From: an uncultured Blautia sp.
Lineage (GTDB): Bacteria; Bacillota; Clostridia; Lachnospirales; Lachnospiraceae
Direction of reading: 5' to 3'
Length of the DNA: 15,851 nt
NCBI GenBank assembly: GCA_900765525.1
Contig: CAAFRY010000003.1
Location: 1 to 15,851 of the forward strand
The position numbers were made by a program, and so were the translations under genes. The notes under the pieces are model-generated. The model was not told where the DNA came from. It made no database searches and saw only the letters and a program-made list of their open reading frames with translations. Within the stretch, counting starts at the first letter, position 1. The number at the start of each line of letters is the position of its first letter. Shown one piece after another: positions 8,177 to 15,081 of this stretch.

Positions 8177-9601
8177 ATGGATACATTGTTGATTGTGGAA
8201 GATGAAAAGATGATTCGCCGGGGAATCGCTGTTATGGCTCAGAGAACTTCTGTGAAGATTGGGGAAATCATAGAGTGTCGTAACGGCGAAGAGGCAATGG
8301 AAGTTTTAAAAAAGCAAAAAGTAGATACAGTATTTACAGATATACGGATGCCGAAAATGGATGGAATAGAACTGGTGAAAGAGATAGGGAAACTGGAGGA
8401 TAAACCGGATATTGTAGTGGTAAGCGGATATGATGATTTTAATTATGCGGTGGAAATGCTGAAACAGGGGGTTTTCGATTATATCCTGAAGCCGGTTAAG
8501 AGGGAAAAGATAGAGGAAATACTGAAAAAGCTGGAGGAAAAACAGAAATCAAACAGCCAGACCAGGCAGGCACAGAAGCAGATGCTGTATGGACAAATCC
8601 GGTACTATCTTTCTGCAGGTCTTCCAGAGGAGGAGTGCGAAGCAATCCGCAGATACTGGGAAGAGCAATTTCGGTATGAGCCTTATATTGCAGTGGTATT
8701 TTCGGACAGGAGAGATGAGCCTGCTGAGATAGAAGAGGGTTTTTGCGTTGAGCATATGAATCATGAAAAGGCAGCTTATATTCTGGAAAGTAGTCATGAG
8801 GAATGGAAAAGGAAGACAGGTGCAAGATATTATGGAGAAAGTCTTCCAGTTCGGGGATTTGGCGCCTGCCGGGATGCTTTGAAACAGGCAGAACGGGCTA
8901 GGGAGAGAGCTTATATCCGGGGGCTTGCTTCCTGTGTGTATGCAGAAGATAGGGATGGATACAGAAAAAATGAGGACACCCAGAGGGCTGAGCAGTTTGT
9001 ACAGCAGTTTGCCGGTCCAGGCAGAGAGGAAGCAGTGAAAAAACTCCTTAATCGATGTTTCCGGGCAAGACATGGAGAGGAAGAAGGGGATATTCTTTCC
9101 TTCATCCGCCTGATACAGAAGAAACTTTCAGAAGCATACCGGAATGTTATAGAAGATAAGGAGATTTTTGCTTGTGAGGACTTGCTTCTCTGGGATACTC
9201 TGGAGGAATATGAAACAGAGTTAGAAATCTGGCTGAAGCGTCTTGCGGCCAGCATAGAGGAACGATTTACCACAGACCAGAATAAGAGAAAAATCCAGGA
9301 GGCGGTGAATTATGTTCACGAAAACTATCGGAGTGATTTGAATATGGCTATGGTCTCTAACTATGTATCCATGAATTATTCTCTGTTCTCTATTGAATTT
9401 AAAAATTATACAGGGGTAAACTTTGTAAATTATCTTAAAGAAATCAGGATTAAAGAAGCTAGGAAACTTCTGGAGGAAACAGACTTAAAAATCCAGGAAG
9501 TGGGGAAAATGGTAGGATATGAGAATGATAAGCATTTTATGAAAATTTTTAAGAGTATCTGTGGAATATCTCCTTCCGAGTACAGGAAAATGAGGAGATG
9601 A
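8177..9601 (+). CDS. Response regulator with AraC-type DNA-binding domain, YesN type
   Basis: Cytoplasmic partner of the YesM kinase, 474 residues. The receiver domain (about 1-122) has the acidic pocket E8/D9, the phosphoacceptor D55 in FTDIRMPKMDG, VVVSGYDD, and the lysine in ILKPVK. A linker of about 240 residues without recognisable motifs follows, as is usual in YesN proteins. The last 105 residues form the double helix-turn-helix AraC domain (about 371-474), ending in VGYENDKHFMKIFKSICGISPSEYRKMRR-type sequence. AGGA just before the ATG serves as ribosome binding site. It should activate the ABC importer promoter (perfect -10, poor -35) and may control its own promoter through the repeats at 4706-4748. 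Both targets are inference. Confidence 0.94.
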   Translation: MDTLLIVEDEKMIRRGIAVMAQRTSVKIGEIIECRNGEEAMEVLKKQKVDTVFTDIRMPKMDGIELVKEIGKLEDKPDIVVVSGYDDFNYAVEMLKQGVFDYILKPVKREKIEEILKKLEEKQKSNSQTRQAQKQMLYGQIRYYLSAGLPEEECEAIRRYWEEQFRYEPYIAVVFSDRRDEPAEIEEGFCVEHMNHEKAAYILESSHEEWKRKTGARYYGESLPVRGFGACRDALKQAERARERAYIRGLASCVYAEDRDGYRKNEDTQRAEQFVQQFAGPGREEAVKKLLNRCFRARHGEEEGDILSFIRLIQKKLSEAYRNVIEDKEIFACEDLLLWDTLEEYETELEIWLKRLAASIEERFTTDQNKRKIQEAVNYVHENYRSDLNMAMVSNYVSMNYSLFSIEFKNYTGVNFVNYLKEIRIKEARKLLEETDLKIQEVGKMVGYENDKHFMKIFKSICGISPSEYRKMRR

Positions 9602-9603
9602 AG

Positions 9604-9650
9604 AAACTGCCGCAATGGACAGAATACCTCCATGCGGCAGTTTTATCTTT
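9604..9650. terminator. Strong bidirectional Rho-independent terminator between yesN-type gene and nagA
   Basis: A perfect 11-base stem, AAACTGCCGCA (9604-9614) with TGCGGCAGTTT (9633-9643), and a T-rich tail through 9651 on the + strand. It begins two bases after the response regulator stop. On the - strand the same hairpin follows the nagA stop and has a shorter T-rich tail, so it serves both convergent genes. It separates the sugar-importer region from the sialic acid region. Confidence 0.88.
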
Positions 9651-10754
9651 TTAAATTACTTTCACAATATTGTAGGCATGGTCTACAAGGACAACATCTG
9701 CAAATTTTCCTGGAGTCAGGGAACCGGTCTTGTCATAGATTCCGATACTCTTTGCAGGATTTCTTGTGGCGGCAAAGATAGCTGTGGATTCGGGTATACC
9801 GAATTCCATGGCTTTTTTCATGCAGTCAAAAAGGTTGGTAGCAGAGCCGGCTATGGTTCCGTCAGAAAGAGTAGCCAGCCTGTCCTTCATGGTAACTTCC
9901 TGGCCGCCCAGTTCATACTTTCCGTTTTCCATTCCTGTGGCCATCATGGAATCACTGATGAGAATTACTCTCTCTTCTCCGAACATTTTAAAGGTAGTGC
10001 GGATGGTGCTGGGATGGATGTGATAGCCGTCGCTTATGAGTTCCACCATGCAGTTGGGAGAGTCGCAGGCAGCGCCGATAACTCCGGGGTCTCTGTGGGC
10101 AAAGGGAGGCATGGCATTATACAGATGAGTGACATGTCTGGCTCCCAGGTCCATGGCCTTTTTCGCACAGTCGTAGTCTGCGGTAGTATGGCCAATGGAA
10201 ATTTCCACTTCTTTCTCCAGGGCTGTGATAAAATCAAAGGCATTTTCACTGTTGGGAGATAAGGTAACCAGTTTGATTTTATTTCCTGTAAGGGCATTGC
10301 ATTTGCGGAAAAATTCTACATCAGGAGGGCAGATATGTTCTGCGGCCTGAGCCCCTTTTTTCTTCACGTCTACAAAAGGTCCTTCCATATTTATGCCTGC
10401 AATTCTGGCAAGCTCCGGAGACTCCGGGGCTTTGGAAACCGTGGCAAAGATTTCTAAAAGTCTTTCTTTGGAAAGTGTCATGGAGGTGGGGCAGTAGGAG
10501 GTAATGCCGTGTTCCTTTTCATATTTCAGAATCACCTTTAACCCCTCCGGGTCTGCATCGCAGAAGTCATGTCCAAAGGCGCCGTGGCTGTGAACGTCTA
10601 CCAGCCCCGGAATTGCTTTTAACCCGCTGGCATCAAACACAGTCTTATCTGTAACTTCTTCTTCACTGGAAACCAGAAAGCCTTTTTCTATATAAATGTC
10701 TTTTTTCAGAAAGGTTCCATCTTCCTGGAATACCATTGCATTTTTGATAATCAT
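9651..10754 (-). CDS. nagA: N-acetylglucosamine-6-phosphate deacetylase
   Basis: Cytoplasmic amidohydrolase that removes acetate from GlcNAc-6-P to give GlcN-6-P, the step after NanE in sialic acid use. It has 367 residues, a normal length. Visible motifs are the metal-binding H55-x-H57 in VDVHSHGAFG, the bridging glutamate E124 in NMEGPF, H189 in IGHTTADY, H210 in THLYNAM, H245 in SDGYHIHP, and the catalytic aspartate D268 in ISDSM. The start codon is preceded by AAGGAGG at six bases. It is transcribed away from nanE from a shared spacer that carries promoters for both and likely common operators. No nagB is in the window, so the next step must be encoded elsewhere. Confidence 0.96.
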   Translation of the reverse strand: MIIKNAMVFQEDGTFLKKDIYIEKGFLVSSEEEVTDKTVFDASGLKAIPGLVDVHSHGAFGHDFCDADPEGLKVILKYEKEHGITSYCPTSMTLSKERLLEIFATVSKAPESPELARIAGINMEGPFVDVKKKGAQAAEHICPPDVEFFRKCNALTGNKIKLVTLSPNSENAFDFITALEKEVEISIGHTTADYDCAKKAMDLGARHVTHLYNAMPPFAHRDPGVIGAACDSPNCMVELISDGYHIHPSTIRTTFKMFGEERVILISDSMMATGMENGKYELGGQEVTMKDRLATLSDGTIAGSATNLFDCMKKAMEFGIPESTAIFAATRNPAKSIGIYDKTGSLTPGKFADVVLVDHAYNIVKVI

Positions 10755-10810
10755 AAAATCCTCCTTTTTATCCTGGTTCAGCAGGAATTTCTAATAAAAT
10801 CTGTACATTG

Positions 10811-10835
10811 AGGGTACCCTTGTCCAGAGAGGGTA
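10811..10835. repeat. Palindrome and direct repeat in the nagA leader
   Basis: AGGGTACCCT (10811-10820) is a perfect 10-base palindrome. GAGGGTA occurs at 10810-10816 and again at 10829-10835. The region would lie in the first part of the nagA transcript, just after its start. It may be a second regulator site or form a small hairpin in the leader RNA. Confidence 0.35.
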
Positions 10836-10847
10836 ATCTGTGTTCTT

Positions 10848-10876
10848 ATTATAATTCCACCGGGACATTATTTCAA
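10848..10876 (-). promoter_or_regulatory. nagA promoter
   Basis: Read on the - strand: TTGAAA (complement of 10871-10876), a 17-base spacer, then TATAAT (complement of 10848-10853). Five of six and six of six bases match the housekeeping consensus. Transcription would start near 10841, giving a leader of about 87 bases before nagA. Confidence 0.75.
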
Positions 10877-10892
10877 TGTATGAATAAGAAGG

Positions 10893-11019
10893 AGAAAGAA
10901 CTTTCATGACTTATGCAGAATGCTAAAAAAATCAGGGATAAAAAAGTGTAAAATTATTCACTGTGACAAAAGGTGTGAAAGAAATTTCAGAATCTATAAT
11001 TCTGTTGAAAAATGTTTCA
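10893..11019. promoter_or_regulatory. Candidate operator array, TGAAA-N4-TTTCA
   Basis: Two perfect copies, 10976-10989 (spacer GAAA) and 11006-11019 (spacer AATG), are exactly 30 bases apart. The second overlaps the -35 of the nanE promoter. A copy with one mismatch, AGAAA-GAAC-TTTCA, lies at 10893-10906, 17 bases upstream of the nagA -35. A degenerate copy, TGTAA-AATT-ATTCA, lies at 10947-10960, 29 bases from the next. The shape recalls RpiR-family sites (MurR, SiaR, NanR types). The overlap with -35 suggests repression of nanE. No regulator gene for it is visible in the window. Confidence 0.55.
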
Positions 11020-11032
11020 AGGATGCTATACT
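11005..11032 (+). promoter_or_regulatory. nanE-nanA promoter
   Basis: TTGAAA (11005-11010), a 16-base spacer, then TATACT (11027-11032) preceded by TGC, an extended -10. Each hexamer matches the consensus at five of six bases. Transcription would start near 11039, about 32 bases before the nanE ATG. The -35 is buried in a TGAAA-N4-TTTCA palindrome. Confidence 0.75.
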
Positions 11033-11070
11033 GAGGATAAAGAACAGCGGAACGCAGAAAGGAGAGTAAT

Positions 11071-11769
11071 ATGGACGACAAGTTAGAACAGCTAAAAGGG
11101 CATTTAATCGTATCCTGCCAGGCATTGCCTCATGAGCCTCTCCATTCTTCTTTTATCATGGGAAGGATGGCAAGAGCTGCAGCAGAAGGAGGAGCCCTGG
11201 GAATCCGTGCCAATACAAAGGAAGACATTGAGGAGATTAAGCAGAATGTAGACCTTCCGGTGATTGGTATTGTGAAAAGGGATTATGATGACAGCAAGGT
11301 GTACATTACGCCTACCATGAAAGAAATCGAGGAATTGATGGAAGTGAAACCGGAAATCATTGCCATTGACGCCACTATTTCTTTAAGGCCCGGCGGAAAA
11401 ACACTGGACGACTTTTATCATGACATCAGGGAGAAATATCCGGAGCAGCTGCTGATGGCAGATTGTTCTACCGTAGAAGAAGCGCTTCATGCAGACCAGC
11501 TTGGATTTGACTTTATAGGGACAACTCTTGTAGGTTATACGGAGCAGAGCAAAGGAGATAAAATTGAAGCCAATGACTTTGAGATTATCCGCACTATTTT
11601 GAGCAAGGTTAAGCACCGTGTAATTGCAGAGGGAAATATCAACACACCCCAGAAAGCAAGGCGGGTTATTGAATTAGGCTGCTACAGTGTTGTGGTGGGC
11701 TCTATTATCACACGTCCCCAGTTAATCACAAAGTCCTTTACAGAGGAAATGGCAAAGCTGGAGAAATAA
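11071..11769 (+). CDS. nanE: N-acetylmannosamine-6-phosphate 2-epimerase
   Basis: Cytoplasmic TIM-barrel enzyme that converts ManNAc-6-P to GlcNAc-6-P, joining sialic acid breakdown to amino sugar metabolism. It has 232 residues, typical for the family. Motifs: [13 protein letters not shown] at 12-24, catalytic lysine K69 in GIVKRDY, IDAT at 99-102, GTTLVGYT at 150-157, E187 in VIAEGNI, and the phosphate-binding [10 protein letters not shown] near the C-terminus. AAAGGAG at 11058-11064 is spaced six bases from the ATG. nanA follows after 20 bases, so both share the promoter at 11005-11032. Confidence 0.97.
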   Translation: MDDKLEQLKGHLIVSCQALPHEPLHSSFIMGRMARAAAEGGALGIRANTKEDIEEIKQNVDLPVIGIVKRDYDDSKVYITPTMKEIEELMEVKPEIIAIDATISLRPGGKTLDDFYHDIREKYPEQLLMADCSTVEEALHADQLGFDFIGTTLVGYTEQSKGDKIEANDFEIIRTILSKVKHRVIAEGNINTPQKARRVIELGCYSVVVGSIITRPQLITKSFTEEMAKLEK

Positions 11770-11789
11770 AATCTAGGAGGAATTAAAAA

Positions 11790-12716
11790 ATGAGTAATTT
11801 AGAAAAGTACAGAGGAATTATCCCGGCATTTTATGCATGTTATGATGAAAATGGAAATGTAAGCCCAGAAGGCGTCCGTAATCTTACTCAGTATTTTATT
11901 GACAAAGGTGTGAAGGGTGTTTATGTAAACGGTTCTTCAGGAGAATGTATTTACCAGAACGTGGAAGAACGTAAGATTATCATTGAAAATGTTATGGCAG
12001 TAGCTAAGGGAAAACTCACTGTTATTAACCATGTGGCCTGCAATAACACAAGAGACAGTGTGGAGCTGGCAAAGCACTCTGAAAGCGTGGGTGTTGACGC
12101 TATCGCATCCATTCCTCCTATCTACTTCCGTCTGCCTGAATATTCTATCGCAGCATATTGGAATGCAATCAGCGCAGCAGCTCCTAACACAGATTTTGTT
12201 ATTTACAACATTCCTCAGCTGTCAGGAACAGCTCTTACCATGAGCCTGTTTGCAGAGATGATGAAAAACCCAAGAGTAGTTGCTGTAAAGAATTCTTCCA
12301 TGCCTACTCAGGACATCCAGATGTTCAAGGCAGCAGGAAAAGCAGCTAAGGGTGAGTTCATCGTGTTTAACGGTCCGGATGAGCAGTTTGTGGCAGGACG
12401 TGCTATCGGCGCTGACGGCGGAATAGGCGGAACCTATGGAGTAATGCCTGCACTGTTCCTGAAGCTGAACCAGCTTATTGCTGACGGTGACAGAGACACA
12501 GCTGTTGCATTACAGTACGACATCAACGAAATCATTTATAAGATGTGTTCCAGCCATGCAAATATGTATGCTGTGGCAAAAGAGATGCTCCGTGTAAATG
12601 AAGGACTGGACATCGGAGGAGTAAGAGAGCCTCTGGAAAACCTTCAGGAAGCTGATAAAGCTATTGCAGCAGAAGCAGCCGCAATGGTAAAAGAAGCAGA
12701 GAAAAAATATCTTTAA
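11790..12716 (+). CDS. nanA: N-acetylneuraminate lyase (sialic acid aldolase)
   Basis: Class I aldolase of the DHDPS/NAL family that splits N-acetylneuraminate into ManNAc and pyruvate. It has 308 residues. Motifs: the substrate carboxylate loop GSSGE (48-52), Y139 in VIYNIPQLSG, and the Schiff-base lysine K167 in VAVKNSS. The barrel then carries FNGPDEQF and the GADGGIGGTYG segment. GSSGE in place of the GSTGE more common in the superfamily, and the overall sequence, recall the [Ruminococcus] gnavus lyase (from memory). The context of nanE upstream, and a sialic acid type symporter, anomerase and kinase downstream, makes the lyase role far more likely than dihydrodipicolinate synthase. AGGAGG lies about ten bases before the ATG. 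Confidence 0.96.
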   Translation: MSNLEKYRGIIPAFYACYDENGNVSPEGVRNLTQYFIDKGVKGVYVNGSSGECIYQNVEERKIIIENVMAVAKGKLTVINHVACNNTRDSVELAKHSESVGVDAIASIPPIYFRLPEYSIAAYWNAISAAAPNTDFVIYNIPQLSGTALTMSLFAEMMKNPRVVAVKNSSMPTQDIQMFKAAGKAAKGEFIVFNGPDEQFVAGRAIGADGGIGGTYGVMPALFLKLNQLIADGDRDTAVALQYDINEIIYKMCSSHANMYAVAKEMLRVNEGLDIGGVREPLENLQEADKAIAAEAAAMVKEAEKKYL

Positions 12717-12804
12717 TACATAGGGCCAGCTTTTAAATTCATGCATTTTATATCTATTTGTATGAAAATTCATGGCTTTGGAACATAAAAGTGAAGCAGT
12801 TTCA

Positions 12805-12844
12805 CCGGTGTATGCCGCATATGCTGCTGCACCGGGATTTTTTT
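12805..12844 (+). terminator. Rho-independent terminator after nanA, before the symporter
   Basis: CCGGTG (12805-12810) pairs with CACCGG (12830-12835). Inside, GC pairs at 12814-12815/12826-12827 and 12817-12818/12823-12824 can extend the stem around an ATAT loop. It is followed by GA and seven Ts (12838-12844). It should end or reduce transcription from nanE-nanA, so the symporter needs partial read-through or its own promoter. A smaller repeat GTGAA/TTCAC (12791-12805) abuts it. Confidence 0.7.
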
Positions 12845-12857
12845 GGCCTTTTTTGCG

Positions 12858-12896
12858 ATGAAAGCACGGAACATCTGGCTTTCATGCATGGCCATG
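12858..12896 (+). other. Inverted repeats in the symporter leader
   Basis: ATGAAAGC (12858-12865) and GCTTTCAT (12878-12885) form an 8-base inverted repeat with a 12-base gap, followed at once by the palindrome CATGGCCATG (12887-12896). There is no T-run, so it is not a second terminator. It could be an RNA structure or a protein site. I see no good promoter for the symporter between 12845 and 12952. Confidence 0.35.
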
Positions 12897-12952
12897 TCTG
12901 CGTCAGCAGGAACAAAACATTTGTTTAAAATTACATTAAAGGGAGGTCTAAT

Positions 12953-14464
12953 ATGCAGGGTTTTACTGTCATTGACTTAATTATATTGATTGTTTATCTT
13001 GCCGCTGTATTGTTTGCAGGTCTTCATTTCGCAAAAAAAGAAATGAAGGGAAAAGAATATTTTAAGGGAGACGGAACCGTTCCCTGGTGGGTAACTTCAG
13101 TTTCCATTTTTGCTACTTTGTTAAGCCCCATTTCCTTTTTGTCCTTAGCAGGAAATTCCTATGCAGGTTCCTGGCTGCTGTGGTTTGCACAGCTTGGTAT
13201 GCTGCTGGCTATTCCTGTTACCATTAAGTTTTTCCTTCCGGTTTACAGCAAGCTGGATATTGACACAGCTTACCACTATCTGGAGCTGCGCTTTAACAGC
13301 AAGGGACTGCGTATTCTGGGAGCTGTGATGTTTATTATTTACCAGATTGGCCGTATGTCCATTATCATGTACCTGCCATGTATGGTGCTGTCCAGCCTTA
13401 TGGGAGTCAGCGTAAATGTATTGATTATTATCATGGGCGTTATTGCAATTATTTACTCTTACACCGGCGGACTGAAATCTGTACTTTGGACAGACTTTAT
13501 CCAGGGCTCTGTACTGCTGATTGGTGTAACCTTCGGACTTATTTTCCTGTTGGTTCACATTGACGGCGGACTGGGAGCAATTTTCCATGAGTTTACATCT
13601 GGTGAAAAATTCCTGGCAGCAAATCAGCCGATTTTTGATGCAAATATTTTGAAAGACAGCGTTTTCCTGCTGATTGTAGGAGCCGGCTTTAATACCATGG
13701 GCTCTTATGTATCCAGCCAGGATATTGTACAGCGTTTCACAACTACTACAGATACTAAGAAACTGAATAAGATGATGCTGGCTAACGGCGCTCTGTCCAT
13801 CTTTATTGCAACTGTTTTCTATTTAATCGGTACAGGCTTATATGTGTTTTACCAGACACAGGGAAATCCACTGCCTCCGGCAGCTCAGCAGGACCAGATT
13901 TTTGCTTCCTGGATTGCATTTGAGCTTCCTGTAGGTGTGACAGGACTTCTTCTGGCTGCTATTTATGCAGCAGCCCAGTCCACACTTTCCACTGGTCTGA
14001 ACTCTGTATCTTCAAGCTGGACCCTGGATATTCAGGAACGTCTTTCTAAGAAACCTTTAAGCTTTGAGACACAGACTAAGATTGGTCGCTGGGTATCTCT
14101 GATTGTAGGTGTTTTCTCCATCGTAGTTGCCATGGTACTGGCAAACGGCGGTGTAAAATCTGCATACGAGTGGTTCAACGGATTCATGGGTCTTGTATTA
14201 GGTATCCTTATCGGAACCTTTATCCTGGGCGCTTTCACAAAGGTTGCAAATACCTTTGGAGCTGTACTGGCCTTTATCGCAGCGTCAGGAGTTATGGTTT
14301 ATATTAAGTACTTTGTTCCTGCAGAGGATGTATCTATTTGGTCATACTCCATTATCTCTATTGCAGTATCCCTGGTAGTGGGAATTCCTGCAAGTATTAT
14401 CTGGAGAAAGGTAAAAGGAGACAATTCCAAGCCGGCCCAGTATACAACCATTTATAAAGACTAA
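12953..14464 (+). CDS. Sodium:solute symporter (SSS family), probable sialic acid transporter of the SiaT type
   Basis: An inner-membrane Na+-coupled importer of 503 residues with about 13 hydrophobic segments and the LeuT-like SSS fold. Its place between nanA and the YhcH/NanK genes points to N-acetylneuraminate as the substrate. Recognisable features: YFKGDGTVPWWVTSVSIFAT near residues 36-55, GGLKSVLWTDFIQG with D181, and AAAQSTLSTGLNS at 339-351. S343/T344 match the conserved Na2-site residues, and S346/T347 with D181 match residues I recall at the extra sodium site (Na3) of Proteus SiaT. AAAGGGAGG at 12938-12946 fixes the start. A terminator lies upstream, so its amount is probably set apart from nanE-nanA. 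Other SSS substrates (proline, sugars) are less likely given context. Confidence 0.9.
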   Translation: MQGFTVIDLIILIVYLAAVLFAGLHFAKKEMKGKEYFKGDGTVPWWVTSVSIFATLLSPISFLSLAGNSYAGSWLLWFAQLGMLLAIPVTIKFFLPVYSKLDIDTAYHYLELRFNSKGLRILGAVMFIIYQIGRMSIIMYLPCMVLSSLMGVSVNVLIIIMGVIAIIYSYTGGLKSVLWTDFIQGSVLLIGVTFGLIFLLVHIDGGLGAIFHEFTSGEKFLAANQPIFDANILKDSVFLLIVGAGFNTMGSYVSSQDIVQRFTTTTDTKKLNKMMLANGALSIFIATVFYLIGTGLYVFYQTQGNPLPPAAQQDQIFASWIAFELPVGVTGLLLAAIYAAAQSTLSTGLNSVSSSWTLDIQERLSKKPLSFETQTKIGRWVSLIVGVFSIVVAMVLANGGVKSAYEWFNGFMGLVLGILIGTFILGAFTKVANTFGAVLAFIAASGVMVYIKYFVPAEDVSIWSYSIISIAVSLVVGIPASIIWRKVKGDNSKPAQYTTIYKD

Positions 14465-14482
14465 TAGAAAAGCAACATTTGT

Positions 14483-14517
14483 AAATCAGCCTGGACTTTA
14501 AATATCCAGGCTGATTT
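14483..14517. other. Perfect 13-base hairpin after the symporter gene
   Basis: AAATCAGCCTGGA (14483-14495) and TCCAGGCTGATTT (14505-14517) pair perfectly around a 9-base loop, beginning 18 bases after the symporter stop. Only three Ts fall at the end of the stem and GTAAAAAG follows, so termination may be incomplete. It may protect the symporter transcript or act as an intermediate terminator. The remaining spacer to 14594 holds a weak promoter-like pair (TTCAAA 14544-14549, TATATG 14567-14572) that I would not rely on. Confidence 0.6.
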
Positions 14518-14594
14518 GTAAAAAGAGGGAAAGCGGGAGATTATTCAAAGTCCCGGCATTTCAGAATATATGTATAGAGTCAGGAGGAAACAAA

Positions 14595-15047
14595 ATGGTA
14601 TTTGGGAATATCAGAGATTTAAAGGATTACGGTTATCTGGAAGCAGAAGTTTTAAAATGCTTTGAATATGCAAAAAATCATGATTTATTAAGCTATGAAA
14701 AAGGAAGCCATGAAATAGATGGTGACAATCTGTTTGTCAATATAGTAGAATATGAAACAACAACTCCGGAGAACAGATTCTGGGAGGCTCATAAAAAATA
14801 TCTGGATTTACACTTTATGTTAAAAGGACCGGAACAGATAGATGTGAATTTTATAGACAACATGGAGCAGAAGGAATTTGTGGATAAGGATGATTTCCTT
14901 CCTTTGGAGGGAGAAGCAAACAGCCATGTAGTTCTTACGGAAGGAGATTTTCTCCTGTGTTATCCAAAGGATGCTCACAGAACAGCCGTACAGGTGAACA
15001 CGCCGGCTGTGATTAAGAAAGCAATTTTTAAAATCAAGATTAAATAA
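14595..15047 (+). CDS. YhcH/YiaL (DUF386) family protein, probable N-acetylneuraminate anomerase (NanQ type)
   Basis: A small cupin-like protein of 150 residues. E. coli YhcH (NanQ), encoded in the nan operon, converts the alpha anomer of N-acetylneuraminate to the beta form, which may also be the role here. The family pattern is present: FWEAHKKYLDLHFMLKGPE (63-80) with H66 and H73, VNIVEYET (48-55), and KDAHRTAV (126-132) with H128, giving the histidines expected for the metal site. AGGAGG (14582-14587) is spaced seven bases from the ATG. The kinase gene follows 34 bases after. A general sugar role, as for YiaL or EbgC, is the alternative, but the context favours sialic acid. Confidence 0.9.
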   Translation: MVFGNIRDLKDYGYLEAEVLKCFEYAKNHDLLSYEKGSHEIDGDNLFVNIVEYETTTPENRFWEAHKKYLDLHFMLKGPEQIDVNFIDNMEQKEFVDKDDFLPLEGEANSHVVLTEGDFLLCYPKDAHRTAVQVNTPAVIKKAIFKIKIK

Positions 15048-15081
15048 ATAGATTTTCGGACAATGATAAAGGAGCAGCAGT

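Larger units (their letters stand above)
10755..11070. promoter_or_regulatory. Divergent nagA / nanE control region (316 bases, no gene)
   Basis: This gap holds no gene. It contains a - strand promoter for nagA (10848-10876), a + strand promoter for nanE (11005-11032), an array of 14-base palindromes TGAAA-N4-TTTCA (10893-10906, 10976-10989, 11006-11019, and a degenerate copy at 10947-10960), and a separate 10-base palindrome AGGGTACCCT at 10811-10820 in the nagA leader. CAGAAT-N5-ATTCTG at 10988-11004 links two of the operator copies. The divergent layout suggests that both units answer to one regulator. Confidence 0.7.

Noticed and set aside
9615..10262. Open frame of 215 codons on the + strand over the nagA gene
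   Set aside because: It begins inside the terminator hairpin and is antisense to nagA, which has all its metal ligands.
10995..11000. TATAAT as a second nanE promoter -10
   Set aside because: No -35-like hexamer lies at 16-18 bases upstream. The TTGAAA/TATACT pair further down is better.
12735..12774. Direct repeat AAATTCATG (12735-12743 and 12766-12774)
   Set aside because: Short and AT-rich, upstream of a terminator, with no link to a promoter; chance is likely.
13145..13588. Open frame of 147 codons on the - strand inside the symporter gene
   Set aside because: Its product is rich in Asn, Gln and His, as expected from the antisense of a membrane protein gene. No start signals or family motif.
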